From: JAGPUQ01 sp049325095
Lineage (GTDB): Bacteria; Pseudomonadota; Gammaproteobacteria; Pseudomonadales; Porticoccaceae
NCBI GenBank assembly: GCA_049325095.1
Contig: JBMOPO010000049.1
Span: 1 to 47,695, forward strand
Direction: 5' to 3'
Length of the DNA: 47,695 nt
The translations under genes and the position numbers were made by a program. The notes beneath the pieces are model-generated. The model was not told where the DNA came from and did not search any database. It worked only from the letters and a program-made list of their open reading frames with translations. Shown one piece after another: positions 6,547 to 16,336 of this stretch. Numbering within the stretch: position 1 is the first letter of the stretch; each line of letters opens with the position of its first letter.

Positions 6547-7698
6547 ATGCCCGGCGCCCTCGAACAGACTGCACTGGCCAACGGCGTGCGGATTCTCAGT
6601 TGCCGGCAGCCCGGCGACCGGTTCGCGCTGGGCCTCTGGCTGCGCCACGGCAGCCGCCATGAAGCGGCCGACCGCCGGGGCCACACCCACCTCCTCGAAC
6701 ACCTCTGGCTGGCCGGGATCTGCGGCGCCGCCACCGGTCCGGATCAACTCAACGCCCGCACCGGGCGCGAACTGACCGGCCTGTACGGCAGCATCCCGGC
6801 ACCCCGCTGGCGCGAACTCACGGAACGGCTCGGCACCCTGCTGCTGAACCCGCGCTTCAGCGACGCGGATCTGGCCCGGGAGCGGACCGCCATCGCCTGC
6901 GAGCGGCGCTGCCATGAGCCGGGACGCACCGAGGACCTGGCCTGTGCCGCCCTGTGGCCCGACCATCCCCTGGGGCGTCCGGTCGCGGGCCCGCCCGGCG
7001 CACTGGCCTCGGCCGATGCGGCGAGCCTGCACCGCTACCATCGGGAGCTCCTGTGCGGCGCCCGGCTCGGCGTCACCGCGGTCGGACCGGTCGCCCACCG
7101 GCTGCTGGTCGACGCCTGCGCCCCGCTCGGGGAACTGGCCGCCGGCACCCTGCCCGAGGTCCGCCGGCCGCCGCGCATCCCCGGACCCCGGCACCGCCCG
7201 GTGGGTCGGGAAAACCCCCTCTGGGCGCTGCCCACCGCGGGCTGGTCGGATCCGAACCTGCACGCCCTGCTGCTCGCCGGGCAGCTCGTCGGCGGAACCT
7301 CCGGTCTGTTCGGCAGGCTGGCGGGGGAAGGCGCCCGGGATTGCGCGCTGGGCGCGCGCCTGACCCTGTTCGGCGATGCCGGCCTGTTGCTGGTCGAGGC
7401 CGCCGCCCCCCCGCGGCGGCGCGCGGAGTGCCGGGCGGCGGTGGAACGCGCCTTGGCGGCGCTGGCCGCCGGCGCCGCGGCGCCGGGGGATCTGGCGCGG
7501 GCGGTCGCGGCCCTGGGCGCCCGACTGGACGCGACCGGGGAGCCCCTGGCCCTGGTCCAGCGCCTGGGCCGGGAGCTGTGGTACCTGCCCGGGCTACCCG
7601 GAGTCGACCAGCGCAGGGCGGCCCTGGCGGCGGTCACCCCGGGCGCGGTGGCGCGCGTCCTGGGCGCGGCCTGGCGGGACCGCGTCGTCTGGCCCTGA
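6547..7698 (+). CDS. Short M16-family (pitrilysin-like) zinc peptidase
   Basis: 383-residue protein with the inverted zinc motif H48-L-L-E51-H52 in HTHLLEHLWL, and a downstream acidic region (CERRCHEPGRTEDL) where the third ligand Glu is expected. The fold is the ~400-residue two-domain M16 module; many relatives work as pairs of an active and an inactive subunit, and no partner is present here. The ATG at 6547 begins the typical N-terminus (EQTALANGVRILSC). The frame is open upstream to 6448, but that part overlaps the divergent guanidine promoter and looks non-coding. The C-terminal half is Ala/Gly/Arg-rich. The substrate is unknown. Confidence 0.72.
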   Translation: MPGALEQTALANGVRILSCRQPGDRFALGLWLRHGSRHEAADRRGHTHLLEHLWLAGICGAATGPDQLNARTGRELTGLYGSIPAPRWRELTERLGTLLLNPRFSDADLARERTAIACERRCHEPGRTEDLACAALWPDHPLGRPVAGPPGALASADAASLHRYHRELLCGARLGVTAVGPVAHRLLVDACAPLGELAAGTLPEVRRPPRIPGPRHRPVGRENPLWALPTAGWSDPNLHALLLAGQLVGGTSGLFGRLAGEGARDCALGARLTLFGDAGLLLVEAAAPPRRRAECRAAVERALAALAAGAAAPGDLARAVAALGARLDATGEPLALVQRLGRELWYLPGLPGVDQRRAALAAVTPGAVARVLGAAWRDRVVWP

Positions 7699-7776
7699 GG
7701 AGGGCGAGCCGCAGGCCCACCGGTGGTCTCGGGAGTGCCCGGCAGCCATCGATCCCTGGCCGGCCCACCCGCGAGC

Positions 7777-10700
7777 TCAGTCCGCGGCTTGCGCGAACAG
7801 GCTGGCGTTGCCGCCGGCGGCGGTGGTGTCGACGCTCAGGGTCTGCTCCCAGGTGAAGCGGGGCAGATAGTGCGGCCCGCCGGCCTTGGGTCCGGTGCCG
7901 GAGAGCCCCACGCCGCCGAACGGCTGGCAGCCGACCACGGCGCCGATCAGGTTGCGGTTGACGTAGACATTCCCCACCCGGGCGCGGCTGCGGATCCGCT
8001 CGGCGCGGGCGTCGATGCGCGAGTGCACGCCCAGGGTGAGGCCGTAACCGGTGGCGTTGATCCGGTCGACCAGTTCGTCGAGCGCCGCGGCCCGGTAGCG
8101 CAGCAGGTGCACGAAAGGGCCGAACACCTCGCCGGCCAGTTCGTCGATGCGCTCCAGGGCGAACAGTGCCGGGGCCACGAAGCAGCCGTGTGCGGCGGCC
8201 TCCGGCAGGGGCGCCTCGGCCAGCAAGCGCCCCTGCGCGGCGAGGCGCGCGCGGTGCTCGAGCAAGGCCGCGCGTGCCGGCGCGTCGATCACCGGGCCGA
8301 CGTCGGTGGCCAGCAGCCCGGGGTCGCCGACCCGCAGTTCGGCGATCGCGCCGCGCAGCATTGCCAGAGTGCGCTCGGCGATCTCCTCCTGCAGGCACAG
8401 CACGCGCAGCGCCGAGCAGCGCTGGCCGGCGCTGGTGAAGGCCGAGCGCAGCACATCGCGGGTGACCTGCTCGGGCAACGCCGTGGAGTCCACGATCATG
8501 GCGTTCTGGCCGCCGGTCTCGGCGATCAGGGGCACCAGGGGCCCGTCCCGCGCGGCCAGTTGGCGGGCCAGCAGCCGCGCCACGGCGGTGGAGCCGGTGA
8601 AGGCCACGCCCTGCACCCGGGCGTCCGCCAGCAGCAGGCTGCCCAGGGTCGCGCCATCGCCGGGCAGCAGTTGCAGCACCGCACCCGGCACCCCGGCCTG
8701 GTGCATGAGCCGGGTGGCGAAGGTGGCGATCAACGAAGTCTGCTCGGCCGGCTTGGCGAGCACCGGGTTGCCGGCCGCCAGGGCCGCGGCGATCTGCCCG
8801 GTGAAGATCGCCAGCGGAAAGTTCCAGGGGCTGATGCAGACGAAGGGCCCGCGCCCGCGCAGTGCCAGGCTGTTGCGCTCACCGGTCGGCCCCGGCAGTG
8901 CCTGGGGCGCGGCCAGCAGGCGCCGCGCCTCGGCCGCGTAATAGCGGCAGAAGTCCACGGCTTCGCGCACTTCGGCGACGGCGTCCGGCAGGGTCTTGCC
9001 GGCCTCGCGCACCAGCAGCGCCAGCAGTGCCGGGCGCTGTGCCTCGTAGGCATCGGCGATGCGCTCCAGCAGCCCGGCGCGCGCCTCGGCCGGGGTGCGC
9101 TCCCAGTCGGCTGCGGCATCCTGCGCCGCGGTCAGCGCCCGCGCCACGTCCTCGGCGCCGGTGTCGATGGTCTCGCCGAGGATCCGCTCGCGCGCGGCCG
9201 GATCGCGCACCGGGCGCGCATCGCCCGCCGCCAGCCGGCCGTCGATCAGCGGGCCGCCCTGCCAGCGCCGGTGCAGCGCTTCCTGCATGGCTGCGCCCAG
9301 TTCGGCCAGGGTCTCGGGGGCGGTCAGATCCACGCCGGCGGAATTGCGCCGCCCGGGCAGCAGGTCGGCCGGCACCGGGATGCGCGGATGGCGGCGCGGA
9401 CGCGCGGCGCGCAGGGCCGTCGCCGGATCCTCGACCAACTCGGCGATCGGCACCGCCGGATCCTGGATGCGGTTGACGAAGGAGCTGTTGGCGCCGTTCT
9501 CGAGCAGCCGGCGCACCAGGTAGGCGAGCAGCCGATCGTGACTGCCCACCGGGGCGTAGATGCGGCAGGCGAGTTCGGGATGTTCGCGCCGGACCTGTCC
9601 GTAGAGCGCTTCGCCCATGCCGTGCAAGCGCTGGCACTCGAATGCGGCCCCGGCCGGCGCCAGGGCCAGCACCGCGGCCAGGGTATGGGCGTTGTGGGTG
9701 GCGAACTGGGGGTAGAAGGCCTCCGGCGCCGCCAGCAGGCGCTGCGCGCACAGCAGATAGTGCAGGTCGGTGGCGGCCTTGCGGGTGAACACCGGGTAGT
9801 CCGCCAGGCCCTGCTCCTGGGTGTGCTTGATCTCGCTGTCCCAGTAGGCGCCCTTGACCAGGCGCACCTGCAACTGCCGCCCGCCGCGCCGGGCCCAGGC
9901 GGCGAGATGGTCGAGCAGCGGCAGCGCGCATTTCTGGTAGGCCTGCACCGCCAGGCCCAGTCCGTTCCAGTCGCGCAGCTCCGCCTCCCCGCCCACCGCT
10001 TCCAGGAGCTCGATCTGCAGCGGCAGGCGGTCGGCCTCCTCGGCGTCCAGGGTCAGGGCGATGCCGGCGGCGCGCGCCTCCCGGCACAGCTCCCGCAGGC
10101 GCGGCAGCAACTCGGCGAGCACCCGCCCGCGCTGCGCGAACTCGTAGCGCGGATGCAGGGCGGACAGCTTGATCGATACGCCCGGTCGCTCGCACAGGGT
10201 GGCGCCACCCAGGGCGCCCGCAGCGGCGATCGCCTCCCGGTAGGCGGCCAGGTAGTCCGCTGCATCGGCGGCGGTGCGGGCCGCCTCGCCGAGCATGTCG
10301 AAGGAGTGGCGGTAGCCGGCGGCGGCCTGGCGCGCGGCGCGGCGCAGCGCCTCGTCCAAGTCCTCGCCCAGCACGAAGGCCTCGCCCAGTACCCGCATCA
10401 TCCGCCGGGCGACGACGCGGATCAGCGGCTCCCCGACCCGCGCCGCCAGCCGGTGCAGCACCGCCCCCAGCCCGCCGTGCTCGGGAACGTCCGCCAGGCG
10501 CTCCCCGAACAGCAGCGCCCAGGTGGTGGCGTTGACGAACAGCGAATCGCTGTGGCCCAGGTGGCGCGCCCAGTCGGGCGCGGTCAGCTTTTCGTGGATC
10601 AGCAGATCGGCGGAATCCGTATCCGGTATCCGCAGCAGGGCCTCCGCCAGGCACAGCAGGGCGATGCCTTCGGCGGTGGACAGATCGTATTCGCGCAGCA

Positions 10701-10908
10701 GGGCGTTGACGCCCTGGCGCTGGCCGGGATCGGCGCGCACCGCCGCCACCCAGTGCGCGGCCTGGACTGCCGCGCCGGCGGGAGGCAGTCCGGCGGCCTC
10801 GGCCGCCGCCAACAGTTCGTCCGCCAGGATGTCCTCATCGGCCCGCCGCCGGGCGAGAAAGGGATATGCCGGCGGTTGCTGTGAATCGGCGAACAGGAAC
10901 CCGGACAT
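7777..10908 (-). CDS. putA: Bifunctional proline dehydrogenase / P5C (glutamate semialdehyde) dehydrogenase
   Basis: 1043-residue PutA. It oxidises proline to glutamate in two steps, with FAD in the N-terminal barrel and NAD in the C-terminal dehydrogenase, and feeds electrons to quinone. The N-terminal half has the proline dehydrogenase barrel (ERPGVSIKLSALHPRYE, RLVKGAYWDSEIK, ATHNAHTL). The C-terminal half has the aldehyde dehydrogenase domain: SPWNFPLAIF, GFTGSTAVARL-like FTGSTAVAR, ETGGQNAMIV with the general-base Glu, and SAGQRCSALR with catalytic Cys near residue 831. It lacks the N-terminal ribbon-helix-helix domain, so it is not a self-repressor, unlike the ~1320-residue enterobacterial form. 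The gene stands alone, convergent with the M16 gene across 78 bases. Confidence 0.95.
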   Translation of the reverse strand: MSGFLFADSQQPPAYPFLARRRADEDILADELLAAAEAAGLPPAGAAVQAAHWVAAVRADPGQRQGVNALLREYDLSTAEGIALLCLAEALLRIPDTDSADLLIHEKLTAPDWARHLGHSDSLFVNATTWALLFGERLADVPEHGGLGAVLHRLAARVGEPLIRVVARRMMRVLGEAFVLGEDLDEALRRAARQAAAGYRHSFDMLGEAARTAADAADYLAAYREAIAAAGALGGATLCERPGVSIKLSALHPRYEFAQRGRVLAELLPRLRELCREARAAGIALTLDAEEADRLPLQIELLEAVGGEAELRDWNGLGLAVQAYQKCALPLLDHLAAWARRGGRQLQVRLVKGAYWDSEIKHTQEQGLADYPVFTRKAATDLHYLLCAQRLLAAPEAFYPQFATHNAHTLAAVLALAPAGAAFECQRLHGMGEALYGQVRREHPELACRIYAPVGSHDRLLAYLVRRLLENGANSSFVNRIQDPAVPIAELVEDPATALRAARPRRHPRIPVPADLLPGRRNSAGVDLTAPETLAELGAAMQEALHRRWQGGPLIDGRLAAGDARPVRDPAARERILGETIDTGAEDVARALTAAQDAAADWERTPAEARAGLLERIADAYEAQRPALLALLVREAGKTLPDAVAEVREAVDFCRYYAAEARRLLAAPQALPGPTGERNSLALRGRGPFVCISPWNFPLAIFTGQIAAALAAGNPVLAKPAEQTSLIATFATRLMHQAGVPGAVLQLLPGDGATLGSLLLADARVQGVAFTGSTAVARLLARQLAARDGPLVPLIAETGGQNAMIVDSTALPEQVTRDVLRSAFTSAGQRCSALRVLCLQEEIAERTLAMLRGAIAELRVGDPGLLATDVGPVIDAPARAALLEHRARLAAQGRLLAEAPLPEAAAHGCFVAPALFALERIDELAGEVFGPFVHLLRYRAAALDELVDRINATGYGLTLGVHSRIDARAERIRSRARVGNVYVNRNLIGAVVGCQPFGGVGLSGTGPKAGGPHYLPRFTWEQTLSVDTTAAGGNASLFAQAAD

Positions 10909-11049
10909 CGTGCGCTACCGCGGGGCAAGCGCCTTCAATGTAGCGCCGCGTCCGGCCCCGGTCCAGATCGGCCCGCGCGCCCATCCGGTTGGGGCCGGCG
11001 GTCGGTGGCCGGGGACTCGACGGATGAACGGGTGCATCCACCATCCGGC

Positions 11050-11379
11050 TCAGTCGGCGGCGTCTTCCGGGCGCTCGGGCAGCACCTGCCACTCCGGGTC
11101 CTCGAACTCGCCGATGACCCGAATTTCGCAGGTCTGCGCGTGTTTTTCGAGAATCGCCCGCACGGTCTCGTCGCGGCGGTCGTCCTTGGCGTCGCGCGCC
11201 GCCTTGGAATCCCAGTGGGCGATGGCCAGCACACAGTCGGGGTCGCCGATCCTGCGGTGCAGGTAGGTCCCGCGCGCGCCCGGGGAGCGCTGGATGATTT
11301 CGCTGGCCTGCACCCAGGCGGCCGCGTATTCCTCGACGCTGTAGCCCGGCTTGACCCGTACCTCGAAGATGAATTTCAT
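11050..11379 (-). CDS. Small ABM-like (dimeric alpha/beta barrel) protein
   Basis: 109 residues. It begins MKFIFEVRVKPGYSVEEYAAAW and contains SPGARGTYLHRRIGDPDCVLAIAHW, the strand-helix-strand pattern of antibiotic-biosynthesis-monooxygenase-like ferredoxin folds. The start has AAGGAAG upstream. Function is unknown; such proteins include heme- or quinone-degrading enzymes and stress proteins. It is divergent from map and possibly monocistronic. Confidence 0.7.
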   Translation of the reverse strand: MKFIFEVRVKPGYSVEEYAAAWVQASEIIQRSPGARGTYLHRRIGDPDCVLAIAHWDSKAARDAKDDRRDETVRAILEKHAQTCEIRVIGEFEDPEWQVLPERPEDAAD

Positions 11380-11555
11380 GCGCTGCTTCCTTCTGGCCCA
11401 GGGCACTCCGCCCCGCTGCCGGTGGTCCGGATACCCCAGGATTCTAGCCCGCAGCGGGCACCGGAGGGCCGGAAAATCCCGCGCCCGGGCGCTGCGCCGA
11501 CCCCGGCAGCGCCCGGCGGTGGGAACCGGCTCAGCCCGGCCCCGGCGACATCGGG

Positions 11556-11561
11556 TACACT
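11556..11561 (+). promoter_or_regulatory. Possible -10 element for map-glnD
   Basis: TACACT 42 bases before the map ATG is a plausible -10 hexamer. No convincing -35 lies 16-18 bases upstream. It is kept only because it sits in the right place ahead of a long plus-strand run. Confidence 0.3.
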
Positions 11562-11602
11562 GGGCGGCCGCTCCCCGGCACCCCGGACCCCGGATCCAGA
11601 AC

Positions 11603-12373
11603 ATGGCGGTCAGCATCAAATCCCCGGCAGAACTCGACAAGATGCGGATCGCCGGGCGGCTGGCGGCCGAGGTGCTGGAAATGATCGCGCCCCATGTCGA
11701 ACCGGGCGTCTCCACCGGTGAGCTCGACCGCATCTGCCATGACTACATCGTCCGCGTCCAGGGCGCCATCCCGGCGCCGCTCAACTACCGCGGCTTCCCC
11801 AAGTCGATCTGCACCTCGATCAATCAGGTGGTCTGCCACGGGATCCCGACCGACAGCCGGGTATTGAAGAACGGCGACATCCTCAACATCGACATCACGG
11901 TGATCAAGGACGGCTATCACGGGGATACCAGCATGATGTTCGGGGTGGGCAAGGTCGCCGAGCACGCGGCGCGCCTGATGCGGGTCAGCCGGGAATGTCT
12001 CTGCAAGGCCATCGCCCTGGTGCGGCCCGGCTGCCGCCTCGGCGACATCGGCCACGCGATCCAGCAGCATGCGGAGAGCAACTATTATTCGGTGGTCCGG
12101 GAGTACTGCGGCCACGGGATCGGCCGGGCCTTCCACGAAGATCCCCAGGTGCTCCACTACGGCCAGCCCGGCACCGGCATGGCGCTGGAGCCGGGCATGG
12201 TCTTTACCATCGAGCCCATGATCAACGCGGGCCGCCACCACACCCGCCTCAAGTCCGATGGCTGGACCGTGGAAACCCGCGACGGCCGCCTGTCCGCCCA
12301 GTGGGAGCACACCGTGGCGGTCACCGCCGACGGCGTCGAGGTGCTCACTGCGCGGCGCGACGAGCACTTCTGA
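11603..12373 (+). CDS. map: Methionine aminopeptidase type I
   Basis: 256 residues; removes the initiator Met from nascent proteins. All metal ligands are visible: D97, D108, H171, E204 and E235, with the catalytic His79 in QVVCHGIP. The length equals the type Ia enzyme. The frame is open upstream to 11351, but the ATG at 11603 starts the conserved N-terminus. It lies 18 bases before glnD on the same strand. In many gammaproteobacteria map neighbours rpsB-tsf or glnD, and the latter is the case here. Confidence 0.96.
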   Translation: MAVSIKSPAELDKMRIAGRLAAEVLEMIAPHVEPGVSTGELDRICHDYIVRVQGAIPAPLNYRGFPKSICTSINQVVCHGIPTDSRVLKNGDILNIDITVIKDGYHGDTSMMFGVGKVAEHAARLMRVSRECLCKAIALVRPGCRLGDIGHAIQQHAESNYYSVVREYCGHGIGRAFHEDPQVLHYGQPGTGMALEPGMVFTIEPMINAGRHHTRLKSDGWTVETRDGRLSAQWEHTVAVTADGVEVLTARRDEHF

Positions 12374-12391
12374 GGACCCGCCACCACCGCC

Positions 12392-15115
12392 ATGTCGCCG
12401 CGCATCGCCGCCCTGCACACCCCCGCGCTGATCCAGCTCGCCGCCGGCATCTCGGCCTCGACCCCGGTGGCGGAGCTGCGCGGGTTGCTGCGCACGGCCG
12501 GCGAATCCTTCGACCTTCGTTACCGGTGCGGCGAGCCGGTGCGCCTGCTGGTCGCCGAGCGCGCCGCGTTCCTCGACCTGGTGGTCGGCGCCGTCTGGGC
12601 GCGCTTTCCCTGGGACGAGCGCATCGCCCTGCTGGCGGTGGGCGGCTACGGGCGCGGCGAACTCCATCCCCATTCCGACATCGACCTGCTGCTCCTCACC
12701 AGCCGGCGCGGCCCGGATCGCTACCGGGACGCCATCTCGGCGTTCGTCGCCACCCTCTGGGACCTGCAGCTCAAGATCGGGCACAGCGTCCGGACCCTGG
12801 GCGGCTGCGTATCGGCCGCGCGCACCGACATCACCATCGCCACCAATCTGATGGAGACCCGCACCATCGCCGGCAATCCGGACATCGAGCGGGAGATGCG
12901 CGCGCGCACCGGCCCGGCGAAGCTCTGGCCGTCGCCGAAGTTCTTCCTCGCCAAGCGCGACGAACAGCGCGAACGCCACGAACGCCACGGCAACACGGAG
13001 TACAACCTGGAGCCCAACATCAAGGAAGCGCCCGGCGGGCTGCGCGACATCCAGACCATCCACTGGATCGCGCAGCGCCACTTCGGGGTCGACTCCCTCA
13101 AGCTGCTGGCCAACGGCGATCTGCTCACCCGGGACGAGTTCGACCAGTTGCAGGAGGCTGAGGAGTTTCTCTGGCGGGTGCGCTACGGGCTTCACCTGCT
13201 CGCGGGACGCGCAGAAGAGTGCCTGTATTTCGACCACCAGCGCATGCTGGCCCAGCAGTTCGGGTACCGCGACACGCCGCAGAGCCTGGCGGTGGAGCAG
13301 TTCATGCAGCGCTACTACCGCACCGTGCTCACCGTGCGGCGCCTCAACGACATGCTGCTGCAATACCTCGACGAGGAGATCCTGCACGGCGGCAGGCGCG
13401 GCCGCATCCTGCGCCTCAACGCCCGCTTCCAGATCCGCAACCACTACCTGGAAGCCATCGATGCCGATCTGTTCGAGCGCGATCCCTCGGCGCTGCTGGA
13501 GGTGTTCGTGCTGCTCGGCGAACACCCGGAACTGGGCGGCATCCGCTCCACCACGATCCGCAACATCCTGGCCAACCAGTGGCGCATCGACGATCGGTTC
13601 CGGGACGACCCGCGCAACCAGGCGCTGTTCGTGCGCCTGCTCGAGTGCAAGGGCAACCTCTCCAACCAGTTGCAGCGCATGTCCCGCTATGGGGTGCTCG
13701 GCGCCTACCTCCCCGAGTTCGGCCGCATCGTCGGCCAGATGCAGCACGATCTGTTCCACGTCTATCCGGTCGACGCACACACCATCCAGGTGGTCCGCAA
13801 CATGCGCCGCCTGGCCAACCAGGCGGATGCCGAACGGTTTCCGATCGCAGCCTATGTCGCCAAGAACCTGCCCAAACCGGAGTTGCTCTACGTGGCGGGC
13901 CTCTATCACGACATCGCCAAGGGGCGCGGCGGCGATCACTCCCAACTGGGCGCGACCGAGGTGGCGCTGTTCGCCCGCCGCCACGGCTTCAGCGAACAGG
14001 AGGTTCGCCTGCTGAGCTGGCTGGTGGAACACCACCTGCTGATGTCGGCGACCTCCCAGCGCGAGGACATCGACGATCCCGACGTCATCCACAGGTTCGC
14101 CCGCCTGGTGGGCGACCAGATCCACCTCGACTACCTGTTCGTGCTGACCGTCGCCGACATGAACGCCACCAATCCCACGCTCTGGAACCAGTGGAAGGGC
14201 GCGCTGATGCGCCAGCTCTACCTGGCCACCCGGGAGGCGCTCGACCGCGGCCTCGAAAATCCGATCAACCGCCGCGAATGGATCGAGAACGCCCGCACCG
14301 AGGCCCTGGAGCTGCTCGCCGCGGACGGGCTTTCCGAGGCCCGCTGCCAGGCGATCTGGGGTGCGATCGGCGAGGACTTTTTCCTCAAGGAAAAGGCCTC
14401 CGTGATCCGCCGCTGCACCTGGCAGGTACACGAACAGGCCGATCGCAATCCGGTCATCCATCTGGAAAACGCCGGGGTCGAGGACGCCACCGCAACCCGG
14501 GTGTTCGTCTATACCAGGGGCATCGGCAACGTGTTCCCGAAGATCGCCGCGGCGCTCGACCAGTTGCACCTCAACGTGGTCGACGCGCGGCTCTACGCCC
14601 CCGGCGAGGGCCGCACCCTCAACCTGTTCTACGCGCTGGACGAGCGGGGCCAGGCGTTCGCCGAGAACGCGCTCAAGGTGCGGCAGGTCACCAAGGTCTT
14701 GCGGGAGCTGCTCATGGGACCGCTCGACGCCCTGCCCAAGCCCACCCGGCGCATATCGCGGCAGCTCAAGCAGCTCACCACCGGCACCGCTGCCTTCATC
14801 AGCCCGGAAGATCAGGGCCACACCCGGATCACGGTCCTCACCCCCGACCGCCCCGGCCTGCTCGCCCATCTCGGGCGCATCTTCGTGGCCCACCAGCTCC
14901 AGGTGCACAGCGCCAAGATCGCCACCCTGGGGGAGCGGGTGGAGGACATCTTTTACGTCACCGGCGCCGGCGGTGAGCCCTTGCGCGACCCGGAGCGCTG
15001 CGAACGACTGCGCCGCGACATCTGCGACCAGCTCGACCGGCGCAACCGCGAGGAAATGGCGGCCGGCGCCCAACTGCGCGAGATCCCCCCGCGGGAAATC
15101 GCCCTGCGCGATTGA
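12392..15115 (+). CDS. glnD: PII uridylyltransferase / uridylyl-removing enzyme
   Basis: 907 residues. It senses glutamine and adds or removes UMP on PII proteins, and so sets NtrB/NtrC and glutamine synthetase activity. Domains in order: nucleotidyltransferase with GGYGRGELHPHSDIDLL (catalytic D97, D99); HD hydrolase domain with YHDIAKGRGGDHS near residue 505; two ACT domains starting near residues 704 (VFVYTRGIGNVFPKIAAAL) and 813 (ITVLTPDRPGLLAHLGRIF). It is full length. It is relevant to the sigma-54 promoters of the guanidine locus, since it is the top of the nitrogen-signalling cascade. Confidence 0.97.
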   Translation: MSPRIAALHTPALIQLAAGISASTPVAELRGLLRTAGESFDLRYRCGEPVRLLVAERAAFLDLVVGAVWARFPWDERIALLAVGGYGRGELHPHSDIDLLLLTSRRGPDRYRDAISAFVATLWDLQLKIGHSVRTLGGCVSAARTDITIATNLMETRTIAGNPDIEREMRARTGPAKLWPSPKFFLAKRDEQRERHERHGNTEYNLEPNIKEAPGGLRDIQTIHWIAQRHFGVDSLKLLANGDLLTRDEFDQLQEAEEFLWRVRYGLHLLAGRAEECLYFDHQRMLAQQFGYRDTPQSLAVEQFMQRYYRTVLTVRRLNDMLLQYLDEEILHGGRRGRILRLNARFQIRNHYLEAIDADLFERDPSALLEVFVLLGEHPELGGIRSTTIRNILANQWRIDDRFRDDPRNQALFVRLLECKGNLSNQLQRMSRYGVLGAYLPEFGRIVGQMQHDLFHVYPVDAHTIQVVRNMRRLANQADAERFPIAAYVAKNLPKPELLYVAGLYHDIAKGRGGDHSQLGATEVALFARRHGFSEQEVRLLSWLVEHHLLMSATSQREDIDDPDVIHRFARLVGDQIHLDYLFVLTVADMNATNPTLWNQWKGALMRQLYLATREALDRGLENPINRREWIENARTEALELLAADGLSEARCQAIWGAIGEDFFLKEKASVIRRCTWQVHEQADRNPVIHLENAGVEDATATRVFVYTRGIGNVFPKIAAALDQLHLNVVDARLYAPGEGRTLNLFYALDERGQAFAENALKVRQVTKVLRELLMGPLDALPKPTRRISRQLKQLTTGTAAFISPEDQGHTRITVLTPDRPGLLAHLGRIFVAHQLQVHSAKIATLGERVEDIFYVTGAGGEPLRDPERCERLRRDICDQLDRRNREEMAAGAQLREIPPREIALRD

Positions 15116-15139
15116 CCGGCGCGGCACCGAGGAGGCTCG

Positions 15140-16336
15140 ATGAATCCCCGCCTGCACGCACTCCAGCCCTATCCGTTCGAAAAACTGCGCGCCCTGCTCG
15201 CCGGGCAGTCGGGCGCCGCCGGGCTGGAGCCCATCGATCTCTCGATCGGCGAACCCCGGCACCCGGCGCCCGACTTCGTCCGCGAAGCGCTGGCCGCCAG
15301 CCTGGAACAACTGTCGGTCTATCCCGCCACCCTGGGCAGCGGCGAGCTTCGCGAGGCGATCGCCCGCTGGCTGCAGCGGCGCTTCGGACTGGCCGCCCCA
15401 CCGGATCCGGAGCGGGAGATCCTGCCCCTCGGCGGCACCCGCGAGGGGCTGTTCGCGCTGGCCCAGTGTGTCGTCAGCCCCATCCCCGGTGCCCTGGTGG
15501 CCATGCCCAACCCCTTCTACCAGATCTACGAGGGGGCCGCCCTGCTGGCCGGGGCCGAGCCCCACTACCTCGCCTGTGACGCCGCCGCGGGCTTCGTGCC
15601 GGACTACGACTCGGTGCCGGACCAGGTCTGGAAGCGCTGCCAGTTGCTCTACCTCTGCTCCCCGGGCAACCCCACCGGGGCGGTGACGCCGCTCACCACC
15701 CTCAAGCGGGTGATCGAGCTCGCCGACCGCCACGACTTTCTGATCGCCAGCGACGAGTGCTACAGCGAGCTCTATCCCGACGAAGACCGGCCTCCGCCGG
15801 GACTGCTGCAGGCTTGCGCCGAACTGGGCCGCGACGATTTCCGCCGCTGCCTGGTGTTCCACAGCCTGTCCAAGCGCTCCAACCTGCCCGGCCTGCGCTC
15901 CGGATTCGTCGCCGGAGATGCCCGGGTGCTGCGGGAATTTTTGCGCTATCGCACCTACCACGGCTGTGCCATGCCGCTTCCCCACCAGCGCGCCAGCATC
16001 GCCGCCTGGGGCGACGAGGCACACGTGCGGGAAAATCGGCGCCTATATCGGGAAAAATTCGCGGTGGTCCTGGATCTGCTCGGCGGCTGCCTCGAGGTCG
16101 CCAGGCCCGATGCCGGCTTTTACCTCTGGCCGCGCACCCCCATCGATGACGAGACCTTCGCCCGCCGCCTGTATGCCGAGCAGCGGGTGACCCTGGTGCC
16201 CGGCCGCTACCTGGCGCGCACCGGCGGCGACGGCTGCAATCCAGGGGAATACCGGGTGCGCATCGCCCTGGTGGCCCCCCTGGACAGCTGCCGGGACGCC
16301 GCGCTGCGCATCCGCCGGCTGGTGGCGGGCGGCTGA
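15140..16336 (+). CDS. dapC: N-succinyldiaminopimelate aminotransferase
   Basis: 398-residue class I/II PLP aminotransferase. It makes N-succinyl-LL-diaminopimelate in the lysine/peptidoglycan pathway. The PLP lysine is K245 in HSLSKRSNLPGLRSGF; N177 (SPGNPTG), D205 (ASDECYSE) and R253 complete the cofactor site. The N-terminus LQPYPFEKLRALL and the neighbours dapD and dapE identify it as DapC rather than another aspartate aminotransferase-like enzyme. GAGG 7-10 bases upstream supports the ATG. Its stop overlaps the nth ATG (TGATG). Confidence 0.93.
   Translation: MNPRLHALQPYPFEKLRALLAGQSGAAGLEPIDLSIGEPRHPAPDFVREALAASLEQLSVYPATLGSGELREAIARWLQRRFGLAAPPDPEREILPLGGTREGLFALAQCVVSPIPGALVAMPNPFYQIYEGAALLAGAEPHYLACDAAAGFVPDYDSVPDQVWKRCQLLYLCSPGNPTGAVTPLTTLKRVIELADRHDFLIASDECYSELYPDEDRPPPGLLQACAELGRDDFRRCLVFHSLSKRSNLPGLRSGFVAGDARVLREFLRYRTYHGCAMPLPHQRASIAAWGDEAHVRENRRLYREKFAVVLDLLGGCLEVARPDAGFYLWPRTPIDDETFARRLYAEQRVTLVPGRYLARTGGDGCNPGEYRVRIALVAPLDSCRDAALRIRRLVAGG

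Noticed and set aside
6490..6620. NtrC sites upstream of the ABC-transporter promoter
   Set aside because: Only weak partial matches (CGCACC, TGCACTG) without a partner half-site.
11531..16024. 1497-codon minus-strand ORF across map-glnD-dapC
   Set aside because: Shadow ORF opposite well-identified genes in a GC-rich genome; the protein is His/Gly/Val-rich with no domain.
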